From NCBI GenBank assembly GCA_020025755.1, contig JAHHRO010000008.1, positions 1 to 54,527 on the forward strand: a DNA stretch of 54,527 nucleotides. The letters are read 5' to 3'. Below, piece by piece: positions 1 through 7,702 of this stretch. Position 1 is the stretch's first letter, and each line of letters opens with the position of its first letter. A program made the position numbers and the translations under genes. This DNA is from Butyricicoccus sp. (GTDB taxonomy: Bacteria; Bacillota; Clostridia; Oscillospirales; Butyricicoccaceae). The notes under the pieces were generated by a model. The model saw only the letters and a program-made list of their open reading frames with translations. It made no database searches and had not been told where the DNA came from.

Positions 1-52
1 TAAGTCGCTTTGCTCCAATAAAAAACAGCGAAAAGCCTTTTTCTACAAGCTG

Positions 53-82
53 AGAGGACTGCTGGAAGGCAGCCCTCTTTTT
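53..82 (+). terminator. Rho-independent terminator of an upstream gene
   Basis: A hairpin with two 10-base arms (53-62 and 69-78, one A-C mismatch) and a 6-base loop is followed by a run of T. It probably ends a plus-strand transcript that enters from outside the window. Confidence 0.6.
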
Positions 83-315
83 GTATACGGAAATCAATTT
101 TTAAAGATCTGCATATTGCTGAAAGGTCTGCTTCCAAAAGCAAGGCGGTGTTGGGCTTATCGTGAAATTCAAAGTGGGGTAACTCATTTGTTTGCCCGAT
201 CTGCGAAGCATCTTTTTTACAATCCCGTCATGAACGCTCGCGCGAGCGTCAGCGGCGAAAAGGGAAAACGGGAAGATTTGTCGAATTGATTTGTATGCTT
301 TTTGTACGTTTTATA
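83..315. other. Gene-free stretch before the lipoprotein
   Basis: I see no convincing coding frame, tRNA or riboswitch fold here. The only ORF I noticed (ATG at 230) has 19 codons and no ribosome binding site. The one striking element is a perfect 16-bp palindrome at 234-249, listed separately. Confidence 0.4.
234..249. repeat. Perfect 16-bp GC-rich palindrome
   Basis: The sequence acgctcgcgcgagcgt equals its own reverse complement. It lies about 70 bases upstream of the -35 box of the lipoprotein promoter and has no T-run, so it does not look like a terminator. Its role is unknown; a dimeric regulator site is possible. Confidence 0.5.
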
Positions 316-344
316 TTGACAGATGGGATGAAATATAGCAAAAT
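316..344 (+). promoter_or_regulatory. Sigma-A type promoter of the lipoprotein gene
   Basis: A perfect -35 box ttgaca (316-321) is separated by 17 bases from caaaat (339-344), a 4/6 match to the -10 consensus. The start codon of the lipoprotein follows 38 bases later with a good Shine-Dalgarno (ggaggag, 371-377). Confidence 0.6.
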
Positions 345-382
345 AATGAAAACTGGATTGTTTCTGAGATGGAGGAGCTCAT

Positions 383-778
383 ATGAGAATAAAGAAAAGA
401 ACGATCATTTTTGCAATGGCGGCGATGCTTACCGTTTTGCTGTTGAATGGATGCGGAAAAGATAGAGATCCGTCCCAAACAGATGGAGCAGGAAAGACAC
501 AGACGACCGAGCAGGGGAGCGATGCAGCTGCTCCGAACGAAACAGAGGAGGAGAAAATAGCACGGCTGGAAACGGAGCTTACAGAGCTGGGCAGCATCGA
601 AAAGGCTGAGATCACGAAGGAACGCTCTGGCTATCGCGTGACGATCACCCTGCAAGAGGGAAAGTATAATATGGATGAGGAGCTTCGGGATGTCATCATC
701 ACCAAGCTGACGACTTCATACGAGGATCTGAAAGATGATGAGATCGAAATAGAAGTACAGGAACGCGAAGAAAATTAA
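383..778 (+). CDS. Small secreted lipoprotein of unknown function
   Basis: This 131-residue protein has a lipoprotein signal peptide: basic start (RIKKR), hydrophobic stretch at about 7-20, and the lipobox LLNGC with the lipidated cysteine at residue 24. The next 30 residues are a polar, low-complexity linker rich in T, Q and D, as is usual between a membrane anchor and a folded part. Residues about 58-131 are charged and could form a small alpha/beta domain. I do not recognise the family. It has its own promoter and a terminator follows, so it appears to be monocistronic. It presumably sits on the outer face of the cytoplasmic membrane; no function can be inferred. Confidence 0.8.
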   Translation: MRIKKRTIIFAMAAMLTVLLLNGCGKDRDPSQTDGAGKTQTTEQGSDAAAPNETEEEKIARLETELTELGSIEKAEITKERSGYRVTITLQEGKYNMDEELRDVIITKLTTSYEDLKDDEIEIEVQEREEN

Positions 779-795
779 GATTTTTTATGCATCAG

Positions 796-828
796 AAAAA
801 CCGACGTTTGAACAGCGTCGGTTTTTTG
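796..828 (+). terminator. Terminator of the lipoprotein gene
   Basis: An 8-bp perfect stem (aaccgacg at 799-806, cgtcggtt at 816-823) with a 9-base loop runs into six T residues. A longer reading of the next gene would start inside this hairpin (787), which argues against that start. Confidence 0.85.
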
Positions 829-939
829 CTTCCACATACAGCATGGGCGTTGTGTTTTACAGAAAAAACTGCTATACTAAGGCTATCAAGCAGGCATTCC
901 TGTTTGCATACAGATCGAGAGAAAACGGGGGTGCTGTAT

Positions 940-2196
940 ATGTATCAGCCGCTTGCGGATCGGATCCGTCCGCAGAAATTGGAGGATGTGGTCGGTCAGC
1001 GCGATCTATTGGGAGAAAACGGTGTGCTGCATCGCATCGTGGACAGCGGTAATATCCCAAATATGATCTTCTATGGACCATCGGGCATTGGAAAGACGAC
1101 AGTTGCTTCCATCATTGCACGCAGAACTAGTCGAAAACTCTATCATTTGAATGCGACCAATGCATCGATCAATGATATCAAGGGCATCGTAGAGGAACTC
1201 GATACGTTTCTCGCGCCCAATGGTGCGCTCGTATATCTGGATGAGATCCAGTATTTCAATAAAAAACAGCAGCAAAGTCTGCTGGAGTTCATTGAAGATG
1301 GACGCATTACGCTCATTGCATCTACGACGGAAAATCCGTATTTTTATATCTACAACGCGGTTTTGAGTCGTTGTACCGTGTTTGAGTTCCGACCCGTTGA
1401 ACCGGCTGAGGTCGAGCGAGCGGTCAGGCGTGCGTTCGATATCGCCCTTGCAGGAAGAACAGTCACGGTCACGCCCGAGGCAATCACAGCCATTGCTTTT
1501 GGGTGCGGTGGAGACGTGCGCAAAGCGATGAATGGCGTGGAGCTTGCAAGTGCAGGTGCTTTGGATGGTGAGACCATAACCGAAGAAAAAGCAAAGCAGG
1601 TTGCCCAGCGTTCCAATATGCGCTATGACCGTGATGGGGACAGTCACTATGATGTGCTTTCCGCGTTTCAAAAATCCATTCGTGGATCAGATCCGGATGC
1701 GGGGCTGCACTATCTCGCGCGGCTTTTGGAGGCAGGAGACATGATCTCTGCGGCGCGGCGTATGCTCGTCATTGCCAGCGAGGATATCGGATTGGCGCAT
1801 CCGCAGTGCGCCGCGATCGTTAAAGCGTGCGTGGACAGCGCGTTCCAGCTTGGGATGCCTGAGGCAAGGATCCCGCTTGCACAGGCTGTGATCCTGATGG
1901 CAACTGCGCCCAAGTCCAACTCTGCGATCCGTGGGATCGATGCCGCACTTGCGGATATCAGACAGCATGGAGCAGGCGATATCCCCGATTCCCTGCGCGA
2001 CTGCCACTATGGCGGTGCGCAGAAAATGGGACACGGCAAGGGATATCTGTATTCCCATGATTATCCGGATCACTGGGTACAGCAGCAATTCTTGCCCGAA
2101 CATCTGGCAGACCGTCAGTATTATGTGTATGGAGACAATAAGCTGGAGCAGACGGCAGCTGCCTATTGGAAAAAAATCAAAGGGATACAGAAATGA
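940..2196 (+). CDS. rarA: Replication-associated recombination protein A (RarA/MgsA)
   Basis: RarA is an AAA+ ATPase of the clamp-loader family that acts at stalled replication forks. The 418-residue product matches the usual length. It has Walker A GPSGIGKTT near residue 45 and a Walker B region (LVYLDEIQYFN) followed by a sensor-1 type STTENP motif. The C-terminal half carries the conserved RarA tetramerisation region, with motifs IASEDIGLAHP and the late HYGGAQKMGHGKGY. I chose the ATG at 940 because it begins the family-typical MYQPLADRIRP, has a G-rich ribosome site upstream, and because the longer frame from 787 starts within the preceding terminator. glgB follows 12 bases later, so the two are probably co-transcribed. 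Confidence 0.93.
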   Translation: MYQPLADRIRPQKLEDVVGQRDLLGENGVLHRIVDSGNIPNMIFYGPSGIGKTTVASIIARRTSRKLYHLNATNASINDIKGIVEELDTFLAPNGALVYLDEIQYFNKKQQQSLLEFIEDGRITLIASTTENPYFYIYNAVLSRCTVFEFRPVEPAEVERAVRRAFDIALAGRTVTVTPEAITAIAFGCGGDVRKAMNGVELASAGALDGETITEEKAKQVAQRSNMRYDRDGDSHYDVLSAFQKSIRGSDPDAGLHYLARLLEAGDMISAARRMLVIASEDIGLAHPQCAAIVKACVDSAFQLGMPEARIPLAQAVILMATAPKSNSAIRGIDAALADIRQHGAGDIPDSLRDCHYGGAQKMGHGKGYLYSHDYPDHWVQQQFLPEHLADRQYYVYGDNKLEQTAAAYWKKIKGIQK

Positions 2197-2208
2197 GGTG
2201 TCGGGGCA

Positions 2209-4020
2209 TTGAATCAAATCCTTTCTTCGTTTTTAGATGGCAGCTGTTTTCATGCCTATGATTATTTTGGTGCACACGCAACGGTGCGCAATGGGAAACA
2301 GGGGGTCGTTTTCCGCGTTTATGCGCCGCATGCATTCGCTGTCGAGCTGATCGGCACCTTCAATGCATGGCAGCCTGCGCAGATGCAGCCCTCTGCGTCA
2401 GGGGTGTTTGAACTGTTTTGGGAGGGCGCAGCCGAAGGACAGATGTACAAATTCCGCGTGCATGCCCTTGGACAGGAGCAATATCGTGATCGTGCAGATC
2501 CATTTGGACGTGCCGCAGAGGTGCGTCCCAATACCGCATCGGTCATCGCGAGTGGCGGAAAATATCGCTTTTCGGACAGCGCATGGCAGGCGCGGCGCGG
2601 CAATCACTATGACGCGCCCATGCACATTTACGAAGTCCATGCCGGATCGTGGCGCAGACATGTGGACAGCAGTTGGTTTAGCTATCGAGAGCTTGCGGAG
2701 GAGCTCATCCCATATTGTCAGACGCATCACTATAACTATATCGAATTCCTGCCGCTGGCGGAGCATCCGTTCGACGGCTCGTGGGGCTATCAGGACAGCG
2801 GATATTTTGCCGTCACATCACGCTATGGCTCGCCTGAAGATTTCTGCTATCTGGTGGATCAGTGTCATAAACATGGGATCGGTGTCATCATGGACTTTGT
2901 ACCCGTGCATTTCATTCCGGATGAGTATGCGCTGGCGCGGTTCGATGGCTCGACCCTCTATGAGTATCCTGATGCAAGCGGTCTGAGACTAAGCGAATGG
3001 GGTTCGTGCAACTTTGACCTGACAAAGCCGCATGTGCGTTCTTTTCTGCAATCGGCGGCGGATTTCTGGCTCTCCGTCTGCCACTGTGATGGTCTGCGCT
3101 TTGATGCCGTGCGTAATCTCATTTATGTGCAGGGACATGAGGAACGGGGCGTTTATCAGGCAGGGATCACATTCCTCAAGGCATGCAATCAGGGACTCAA
3201 GGAGCGGCATCCCCATGCCGTTCTGATCGCGGAGGACTCGACACACTTCCTCAAGGTGACTGCCCCTGTTGCCTATGACGGCTTGGGGTTTGACTATAAA
3301 TGGGATCTTGGCTGGATGAATGATACGCTGCTGTATTTTTCCCTGCCGCCCTGTGCGCGGCAGGCGCATCACCATCGTCTGACCTTCTCTATGAGCTATT
3401 TTTATGACAATCTACATTTGCTTGCACTTTCACATGATGAGGTGGTACACGGCAAACGCACCATTTTGGATAAGATGTGGGGCGATTATGACCAGAAGTT
3501 CGCCCAGTGCCGCACGCTGTACACCTATCTGTACACGCACCCCGGAAAGAAACTCAGCTTTATGGGCAATGAACTTGGGCAGTTCCGTGAATGGGATGAG
3601 AACCGGGAACTGGATTGGAATCTGCTGGAGTACCCCAAGCACAGTGCCTTCTTGAGCTATCTGACAGAAATGGCACAGCTCTATGAGACACACAAGGCAC
3701 TGCACTGCCGCGAGTATGACAGTAAAACGTTCCGCTGGCTGGATGCAGACGATGCCGCCCGACAGGTCTACACATATTTCCGCGAGGTGGAGGATGAGAC
3801 CTTGCTGGTGGTACTCAACCTCTCCGATCGCGATCAACTGGCATACACCATGAAATTCGATGGTCCGACCGCACTGGAGGAGTGTATCAACTCGGACAGC
3901 CAGCACTATGGCGGTACAGGGCTTACGAATGATTGGGTCTTATATGCAGATGCATGCAACGCAGTCCAGATCCGGATCGCGGCATTTGGCAGCTGTATTT
4001 TTCGCGTGACGCGTTTATGA
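2209..4020 (+). CDS. glgB: 1,4-alpha-glucan branching enzyme (GlgB)
   Basis: GlgB creates alpha-1,6 branches in glycogen. The 603-residue protein starts with a CBM48-type beta-sandwich (about 15-115), then a GH13 TIM barrel. Visible active-site motifs are DGLRFDAV (nucleophile Asp), LIAEDST (acid/base Glu) and LSHDEVVHGK with the transition-state Asp and the branching-enzyme VVHGK signature. The C-terminal beta domain is short, so the protein is at the small end of the family. The start is a TTG at 2209 with aggtg upstream. Only this glycogen gene is present; glgA, glgC, glgD and glgP are not in the window. Its stop codon overlaps the end of the convergent S1-domain gene. Confidence 0.93.
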   Translation: MNQILSSFLDGSCFHAYDYFGAHATVRNGKQGVVFRVYAPHAFAVELIGTFNAWQPAQMQPSASGVFELFWEGAAEGQMYKFRVHALGQEQYRDRADPFGRAAEVRPNTASVIASGGKYRFSDSAWQARRGNHYDAPMHIYEVHAGSWRRHVDSSWFSYRELAEELIPYCQTHHYNYIEFLPLAEHPFDGSWGYQDSGYFAVTSRYGSPEDFCYLVDQCHKHGIGVIMDFVPVHFIPDEYALARFDGSTLYEYPDASGLRLSEWGSCNFDLTKPHVRSFLQSAADFWLSVCHCDGLRFDAVRNLIYVQGHEERGVYQAGITFLKACNQGLKERHPHAVLIAEDSTHFLKVTAPVAYDGLGFDYKWDLGWMNDTLLYFSLPPCARQAHHHRLTFSMSYFYDNLHLLALSHDEVVHGKRTILDKMWGDYDQKFAQCRTLYTYLYTHPGKKLSFMGNELGQFREWDENRELDWNLLEYPKHSAFLSYLTEMAQLYETHKALHCREYDSKTFRWLDADDAARQVYTYFREVEDETLLVVLNLSDRDQLAYTMKFDGPTALEECINSDSQHYGGTGLTNDWVLYADACNAVQIRIAAFGSCIFRVTRL

Positions 4021-4944
4021 GGGCACGAACGCGGTTGCGATATGCCGCGTGGTGCATTCCGGTGGGGAATATACCCATTCGGTTAATCTGCCCTCCGTGA
4101 TGAAGTAATGCAGCGGAGGTGAAAATGGCGGCTGGTCGGACAGTCGGTCGATGATGTTGAGCTTGATCTTCATACGCGCAGGAACGATCGACTTGATATA
4201 GACCGAGACGCGGTCACCGTTTTGCAGATCAGGGCGGTATTCGGCAAGGCCGGAAAGATTGGGGGTCAGCTCTACGAAGATGCCATAGCTTTCGATGCTG
4301 CGCACGACACCGGAAACGGTTTCGCAGGGGTGGAAAAATGCTGCGTTTTCTGCCCATGTACCGAGCAGCTCCCGATGGGTCAATAGGATGCGCTCTTTTT
4401 CCGTATCAATCCCCAGAACTGCGGCATGGATCGCCTGTCCGACGGAAAAGCGTTCGCTGGGATGAAAGATGCGCGAAACGGAAAGGTGCTCAATACCGAT
4501 AAAGGAAGGCACACCGCAGCCGATATCTACAAATGTGCCGAAGGGCTCTAAATGCGTGACTTTGGCATGGATGATATCACCTGCTGTTAGTTCCTGCATT
4601 GCCCACTCGATCACACGATCCTGTGCATGTCTGCGCGAGAGCAGGATGGGGGTGGAGAAAGGGTCGATCACCTCGAACGATACCGGACGACCCACGCGTG
4701 ACAGGATTGCAATATCACGCGTCGTGCCCTCGGCAATGCCGCGTGCGCATTCAGTGCGCGGAATGACGGCGCGTCCGCAGGGCAGCTCGAGCACGAGATC
4801 GTGTTCCGCTGTGCAGGAGACAGCGACCGCCTCAAGGATCTGTCCCCGTCGGGCGGCGAAATGGAGCTGTTCGACCGACTGCATGGCGTTTAAATTTTCT
4901 GCATCTTGTAATTTTGTTCCCTCGGGGAAGTATATTTGTTTCAT
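4015..4944 (-). CDS. S1 RNA-binding domain protein
   Basis: The 309-residue protein contains two clear S1 (OB-fold) RNA-binding domains: about residues 120-190, starting GDIIHAKVTHLEPFGTFVDI, and about 205-265, with the motif SGVVRSIESYGIFVEL. The N-terminal 110 residues may be a degenerate S1-like or other beta domain. It is much shorter than genuine ribosomal protein S1, so it is more likely one of the S1-repeat proteins often labelled RpsA-like in Clostridia. It probably binds RNA or ribosomes. The ATG at 4944 has a strong aggagg upstream. The TAA at 4015-4017 lies directly next to the TGA of glgB on the other strand, so the genes overlap by six bases with no room for a terminator. Confidence 0.8.
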   Translation of the reverse strand: MKQIYFPEGTKLQDAENLNAMQSVEQLHFAARRGQILEAVAVSCTAEHDLVLELPCGRAVIPRTECARGIAEGTTRDIAILSRVGRPVSFEVIDPFSTPILLSRRHAQDRVIEWAMQELTAGDIIHAKVTHLEPFGTFVDIGCGVPSFIGIEHLSVSRIFHPSERFSVGQAIHAAVLGIDTEKERILLTHRELLGTWAENAAFFHPCETVSGVVRSIESYGIFVELTPNLSGLAEYRPDLQNGDRVSVYIKSIVPARMKIKLNIIDRLSDQPPFSPPLHYFITEGRLTEWVYSPPECTTRHIATAFVPS

Positions 4945-4963
4945 ACCTGTCAGGACCTCCTTT

Positions 4964-4993
4964 TTGTGCTGGTTCTACTATATGCAATAGAAT
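4964..4993 (+). promoter_or_regulatory. Probable promoter of the DUF951/uridine phosphorylase pair
   Basis: A -35-like ttgtgc (4964-4969) and a -10-like tagaat (4988-4993) are 18 bases apart, about 50 bases upstream of the DUF951 start codon. The match is moderate; the divergent gene layout supports a promoter here. Confidence 0.4.
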
Positions 4994-5042
4994 GGGAAAA
5001 TTACCCTGCTTTATGAGATTGGAAGAATGGAGGTGGTCTGCA

Positions 5043-5228
5043 ATGGAGATCCGTGTTGGAGATCGCTTGCTGATGAAAAAAGGACATCCATGCGGCAGCA
5101 AGGAATGGCTCGTGCTGCGCGTGGGCATGGACTTCCGTATGCGATGCTGCGGCTGTGGGCATGAAATCATGGCTGCACGCAGTAAAATTGAAAAGAATAT
5201 CAAGTCTATATTGCGTGAGGAGGAATAA
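5043..5228 (+). CDS. DUF951 family small protein
   Basis: This 61-residue protein fits the DUF951 family. It has the conserved N-terminal pattern VGDxLxMKKGHPCGSKEW, then RVGMDFRMRCCGCGHEI, whose cysteines could bind a metal, and a basic C-terminal helix. The family is widespread in Firmicutes and its function is not known. I chose the ATG at 5043 because ggagg lies nine bases upstream and the family begins there; the longer frame to 4914 has no such support. The uridine phosphorylase gene begins two bases after its stop, so they form an operon. Confidence 0.85.
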   Translation: MEIRVGDRLLMKKGHPCGSKEWLVLRVGMDFRMRCCGCGHEIMAARSKIEKNIKSILREEE

Positions 5229-5230
5229 CA

Positions 5231-5995
5231 ATGTTGATTCAGGGAAAACAGATGCACATTCAGATCAAAAAAGGCGATATTGGACGGTATGTCATCCTGC
5301 CGGGAGATCCGGCACGGTGCGAACGCATTGCGCGATATTTCGACGAGCCGGAATTCCTTTCCTCCAACCGTGAGTACACGATCTGGCGCGGCAAGCTGTG
5401 CGGAGAGCCGGTCGCAGTTTGCTCGACAGGTATCGGCGGACCTTCGGCTGCGATCGCGCTGGAGGAACTGGTCGAATGTGGTGCGGATACCTTTATTCGT
5501 GTGGGCACTTCGGGCGGCATTGTCGAGGAGGTGTGCGGCGGCGATCTTGTGATCGCGACCGCTGCCGTGCGGCAGGAAGGCACGACAAGGGAATATATGC
5601 CGATCGAATATCCGGCGACTGCAAATTTTAATATCGTTCAGGCACTGCATCAGGCAGCAGAGAACCTTGGGTTCCGGCAGCATGTGGGCGTCATCCAGTC
5701 CAAAGACGGATTTTACGGCGAGATTCGACCCAATGAACAGCCAATCGGCGCAGAACTTGAAGCAAAGTGGGCGGCTTGGAAGGCTGGCGGTGTGCTGACC
5801 AGTGAGATGGAATGTGCGGCGGTATTCGTTGTGGGTGCGGTGCGCCGTGTGCGGTGCGGTGCCGTGCTCAATGTGCTCTGGAATGCAAGTACGGATAAGA
5901 CCATGGATGCGTCTCCGGAAATGGCAGAGCGCGGCGTGCAGACCGCGGTAGAGGCACTGAAGCTGCTCATTGCACAGGATCGAGAAGACCAATAG
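5231..5995 (+). CDS. udp: Uridine phosphorylase / nucleoside phosphorylase
   Basis: The 254-residue protein belongs to the PNP/UDP phosphorylase family (NP-I), which cleaves nucleosides with phosphate to free base and ribose-1-phosphate. Visible family motifs are the phosphate-binding VILPGDPARCERIA near residue 21, VCSTGIGGPSAAIALEEL, RVGTSGGI, and the nucleoside-binding TSEMECAA, equivalent to the EMES/EMEA motif of uridine phosphorylase. These favour uridine phosphorylase over purine-specific enzymes, but substrate choice cannot be fixed from motifs alone. The start at 5231 has gaggagg upstream. A strong hairpin terminator follows. Confidence 0.85.
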   Translation: MLIQGKQMHIQIKKGDIGRYVILPGDPARCERIARYFDEPEFLSSNREYTIWRGKLCGEPVAVCSTGIGGPSAAIALEELVECGADTFIRVGTSGGIVEEVCGGDLVIATAAVRQEGTTREYMPIEYPATANFNIVQALHQAAENLGFRQHVGVIQSKDGFYGEIRPNEQPIGAELEAKWAAWKAGGVLTSEMECAAVFVVGAVRRVRCGAVLNVLWNASTDKTMDASPEMAERGVQTAVEALKLLIAQDREDQ

Positions 5996-6007
5996 AATAG
6001 AGACATA

Positions 6008-6047
6008 CAAAACAGGTCGAGACCTAGCGTCTCGACCTGTTTTGTGC
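6008..6047. terminator. Strong bidirectional terminator
   Basis: A perfect 16-bp stem (6008-6023 with 6029-6044) with a 5-base loop and T/A flanks lies between the convergent uridine phosphorylase and SLH protein genes. It can serve both strands. Confidence 0.9.
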
Positions 6048-6062
6048 AGAGGGCGGTTCCTT

Positions 6063-6695
6063 TTAAATTGTGGGGGAGGGATCCACGCGTTCTGTGAATT
6101 TGAATAGGCGGCTGATGATCACGCAGGTTTCTTCACGCGTGGTAAAACCAGATGGATCGAATGTACCGGATGCATTGTTTCCTGTAAGCAAGCCCAAGCT
6201 GTAAGCAAAACGGATATCGCCTTGATACTGTTCGGATGCCGTACTAAGATCCGGGATTCGGCTGGTATCAATGAGGGTAACCGTGCTGACATCCTCATGG
6301 AGCAGGTTGGAAGCCGCGTTGACGAGAACGTATGCCATCTTTTCACGGGTGATGGGCATGTTGCCCTCAGAGAGCATAGATGCGTCCAAAAGTCCGGCAT
6401 CGACAGCCTGCTGCATCACATTCTGCGGCCAGTTTGTTGTATTGGCGTTTGTGCCGGCGGTATTGAGGATGATGGTGACAAGCTCGGCGGTGGTGATCTT
6501 TTCCTTGGGCTTGAATGTGCCATCGGCATAGCCTTTGATGCCGCCCTTGGATACGAGAGTCGTGATATATCGCTCTGCCCATGAATTCTGGATGGCAGAG
6601 GCATAATCCTGGAATGATTGCACTTCAACTGCATTTGCGGCAGCACTCAGGAGCATAACGCTGACGAGAAGTGCCGCGGCTGTTTTTCGCTTCAT
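6063..6695 (-). CDS. SLH-domain surface protein
   Basis: The 210-residue precursor has a Sec signal peptide (MKRKTAAALLVSVMLLSAAANA, cleavage likely near residue 22-23) followed almost only by three S-layer homology repeats, at about 33-80, 85-140 and 145-200. Recognisable SLH features are GGIKGYADGTFKPKEKIT, the TxxExxxII type second halves, and TGNNASGTFDPSGFTTREE. SLH trimers attach proteins to pyruvylated secondary cell wall polymer, so this is a wall-bound protein that is little more than the anchor. The ATG has ggaagggga upstream and the gene has its own promoter. A second SLH protein is encoded at 53348-54433. Confidence 0.88.
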   Translation of the reverse strand: MKRKTAAALLVSVMLLSAAANAVEVQSFQDYASAIQNSWAERYITTLVSKGGIKGYADGTFKPKEKITTAELVTIILNTAGTNANTTNWPQNVMQQAVDAGLLDASMLSEGNMPITREKMAYVLVNAASNLLHEDVSTVTLIDTSRIPDLSTASEQYQGDIRFAYSLGLLTGNNASGTFDPSGFTTREETCVIISRLFKFTERVDPSPTI

Positions 6696-6731
6696 TTTGA
6701 AATATTCCCCTTCCGAAATCTTTCTAAGGCT

Positions 6732-6760
6732 ATCATAGCATAATATTCTCCTGTTTACAA
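6732..6760 (-). promoter_or_regulatory. Promoter of the SLH protein gene
   Basis: Read on the minus strand, ttgtaa (6760-6755) and tatgat (6737-6732) are separated by exactly 17 bases. This is a good sigma-A type promoter 37 bases upstream of the start codon. Confidence 0.65.
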
Positions 6761-6763
6761 CAA

Positions 6764-6802
6764 AACAAAGTCCAGAAACATAGGAAGTTACTGGACTTTG
6801 TT
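6764..6802 (-). terminator. Terminator of the minus-strand isp operon
   Basis: A perfect 12-bp stem (aacaaagtccag at 6764-6775, ctggactttgtt at 6791-6802) with a 15-base loop lies downstream of the 89-residue unknown gene. The minus strand continues into a T-rich stretch. Confidence 0.7.
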
Positions 6803-6847
6803 GTACTTTTTAACAAAAAATTCAAAAAATAGGGCGCGTGGCGCGGA

Positions 6848-7117
6848 TCATTTGGGGTCGTTTGTGCTGTTTGCTGTGACAGCTTGCTTGAAATCTTTAT
6901 CATAGATCGCAGTCAGCTGGTCAGCCAGATTGAGCAGAAATGCCGCCTGTGGGTCGTGTGGATCTGCCTTTTGCAGCGTATCTGCCGATTTTCTGAGATC
7001 GATAATGAGTTTTAAGAAATTCGCGATGCCGCTTTTTACATGGTTGTGCATGAGTGACAGCTTCATATACTGATATTCTAAGGCGTCATAGCGATCTTTT
7101 AAGTATTCGTAATCCAT
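6848..7117 (-). CDS. Small conserved-looking protein of unknown function
   Basis: The product is 89 residues, MDYEYLKDRYDALEY onward, hydrophilic and probably all-helical, with a possible coiled coil at the N-terminus. It has no signal peptide or membrane segment. I chose the ATG at 7117 because ggagg lies just upstream; the longer frame to 7249 runs into ispF-proximal sequence without a ribosome site. It sits 107 bases downstream of ispF on the same strand and just before a terminator, so it is probably the last gene of the isp transcript. I do not recognise the family. Confidence 0.6.
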   Translation of the reverse strand: MDYEYLKDRYDALEYQYMKLSLMHNHVKSGIANFLKLIIDLRKSADTLQKADPHDPQAAFLLNLADQLTAIYDKDFKQAVTANSTNDPK

Positions 7118-7224
7118 TCCGTTCACTCCTCCACTCTTTGGTGTTTCAACGATTGCAATGTGGTGTCTTTTCTTTCCATGATAGCATAGTCTGGGCTGGG
7201 ATACAACCGAGAAATGGAGTGATA

Positions 7225-7701
7225 TCAGGTCTTGGGCAGGAGCAGACATACGGCATGGGCCGCGATGCCCTCCTTGCTGCCGGTAAAGCCAAGACCTTCC
7301 TCGGTCGTGGCTTTGACGCTGATGCAGTCTGTCGATACCTCGAGTGCATGGGCGATATTTTCACGCATGGCAGGGATGTGGGGGGCGAGTTTGGGTGCCT
7401 GTGCCAAAATGGTTGCATCCAGATTGCCGAGTGTCCAGCCGTTCTGTGCCAAACGCGTCCCAACTTCGCGCAGCAGCGCGAGTGAATCTGCACCCTTGTA
7501 CTTGGGATCCGTGTCGGGGAAAAGCTGCCCGATATCACCCATGCAGCATGCGCCCAGCAGGGCGTCCATGATCGCGTGCAGCAATACATCGGCATCGCTG
7601 TGACCCAGCAAGCCGGTCTCATGTGGGATGGTCACGCCGCCAATGATACATTTGCGGTCGGGTACGAGTTTATGTACATCATATCCATGTCCGATACGCA
7701 T
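7225..7701 (-). CDS. ispF: 2-C-methyl-D-erythritol 2,4-cyclodiphosphate synthase (IspF)
   Basis: IspF converts CDP-methylerythritol 2-phosphate to the cyclic diphosphate in the MEP isoprenoid pathway. The 158-residue product has the typical length and the metal-binding GYDVHKL at residues 5-11. It also has the family signature HETGLLGHSDADVLLHAIMD (metal His and Asp residues), DTDPKYKGADS, and the C-terminal KATTEEGLGFTGSKEGIAAHAV. The ATG at 7701 begins MRIGHGYDVH as in the family; the longer frame would run back into ispD. The stop codon of ispD ends one base before, so ispD and ispF are translationally coupled. Confidence 0.96.
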   Translation of the reverse strand: MRIGHGYDVHKLVPDRKCIIGGVTIPHETGLLGHSDADVLLHAIMDALLGACCMGDIGQLFPDTDPKYKGADSLALLREVGTRLAQNGWTLGNLDATILAQAPKLAPHIPAMRENIAHALEVSTDCISVKATTEEGLGFTGSKEGIAAHAVCLLLPKT

Positions 7702-7702
7702 G

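Noticed and set aside
1..382. Structured RNA or tRNA in the first gap
   Set aside because: No cloverleaf, T-box or known riboswitch core could be built from the sequence.
311..655. Minus-strand frame opposite the lipoprotein
   Set aside because: It is antisense to a gene with clear promoter, ribosome site and lipobox.
787..939. Longer N-terminus for rarA
   Set aside because: The added frame begins within a terminator hairpin and has no ribosome site; the family starts at the ATG at 940.
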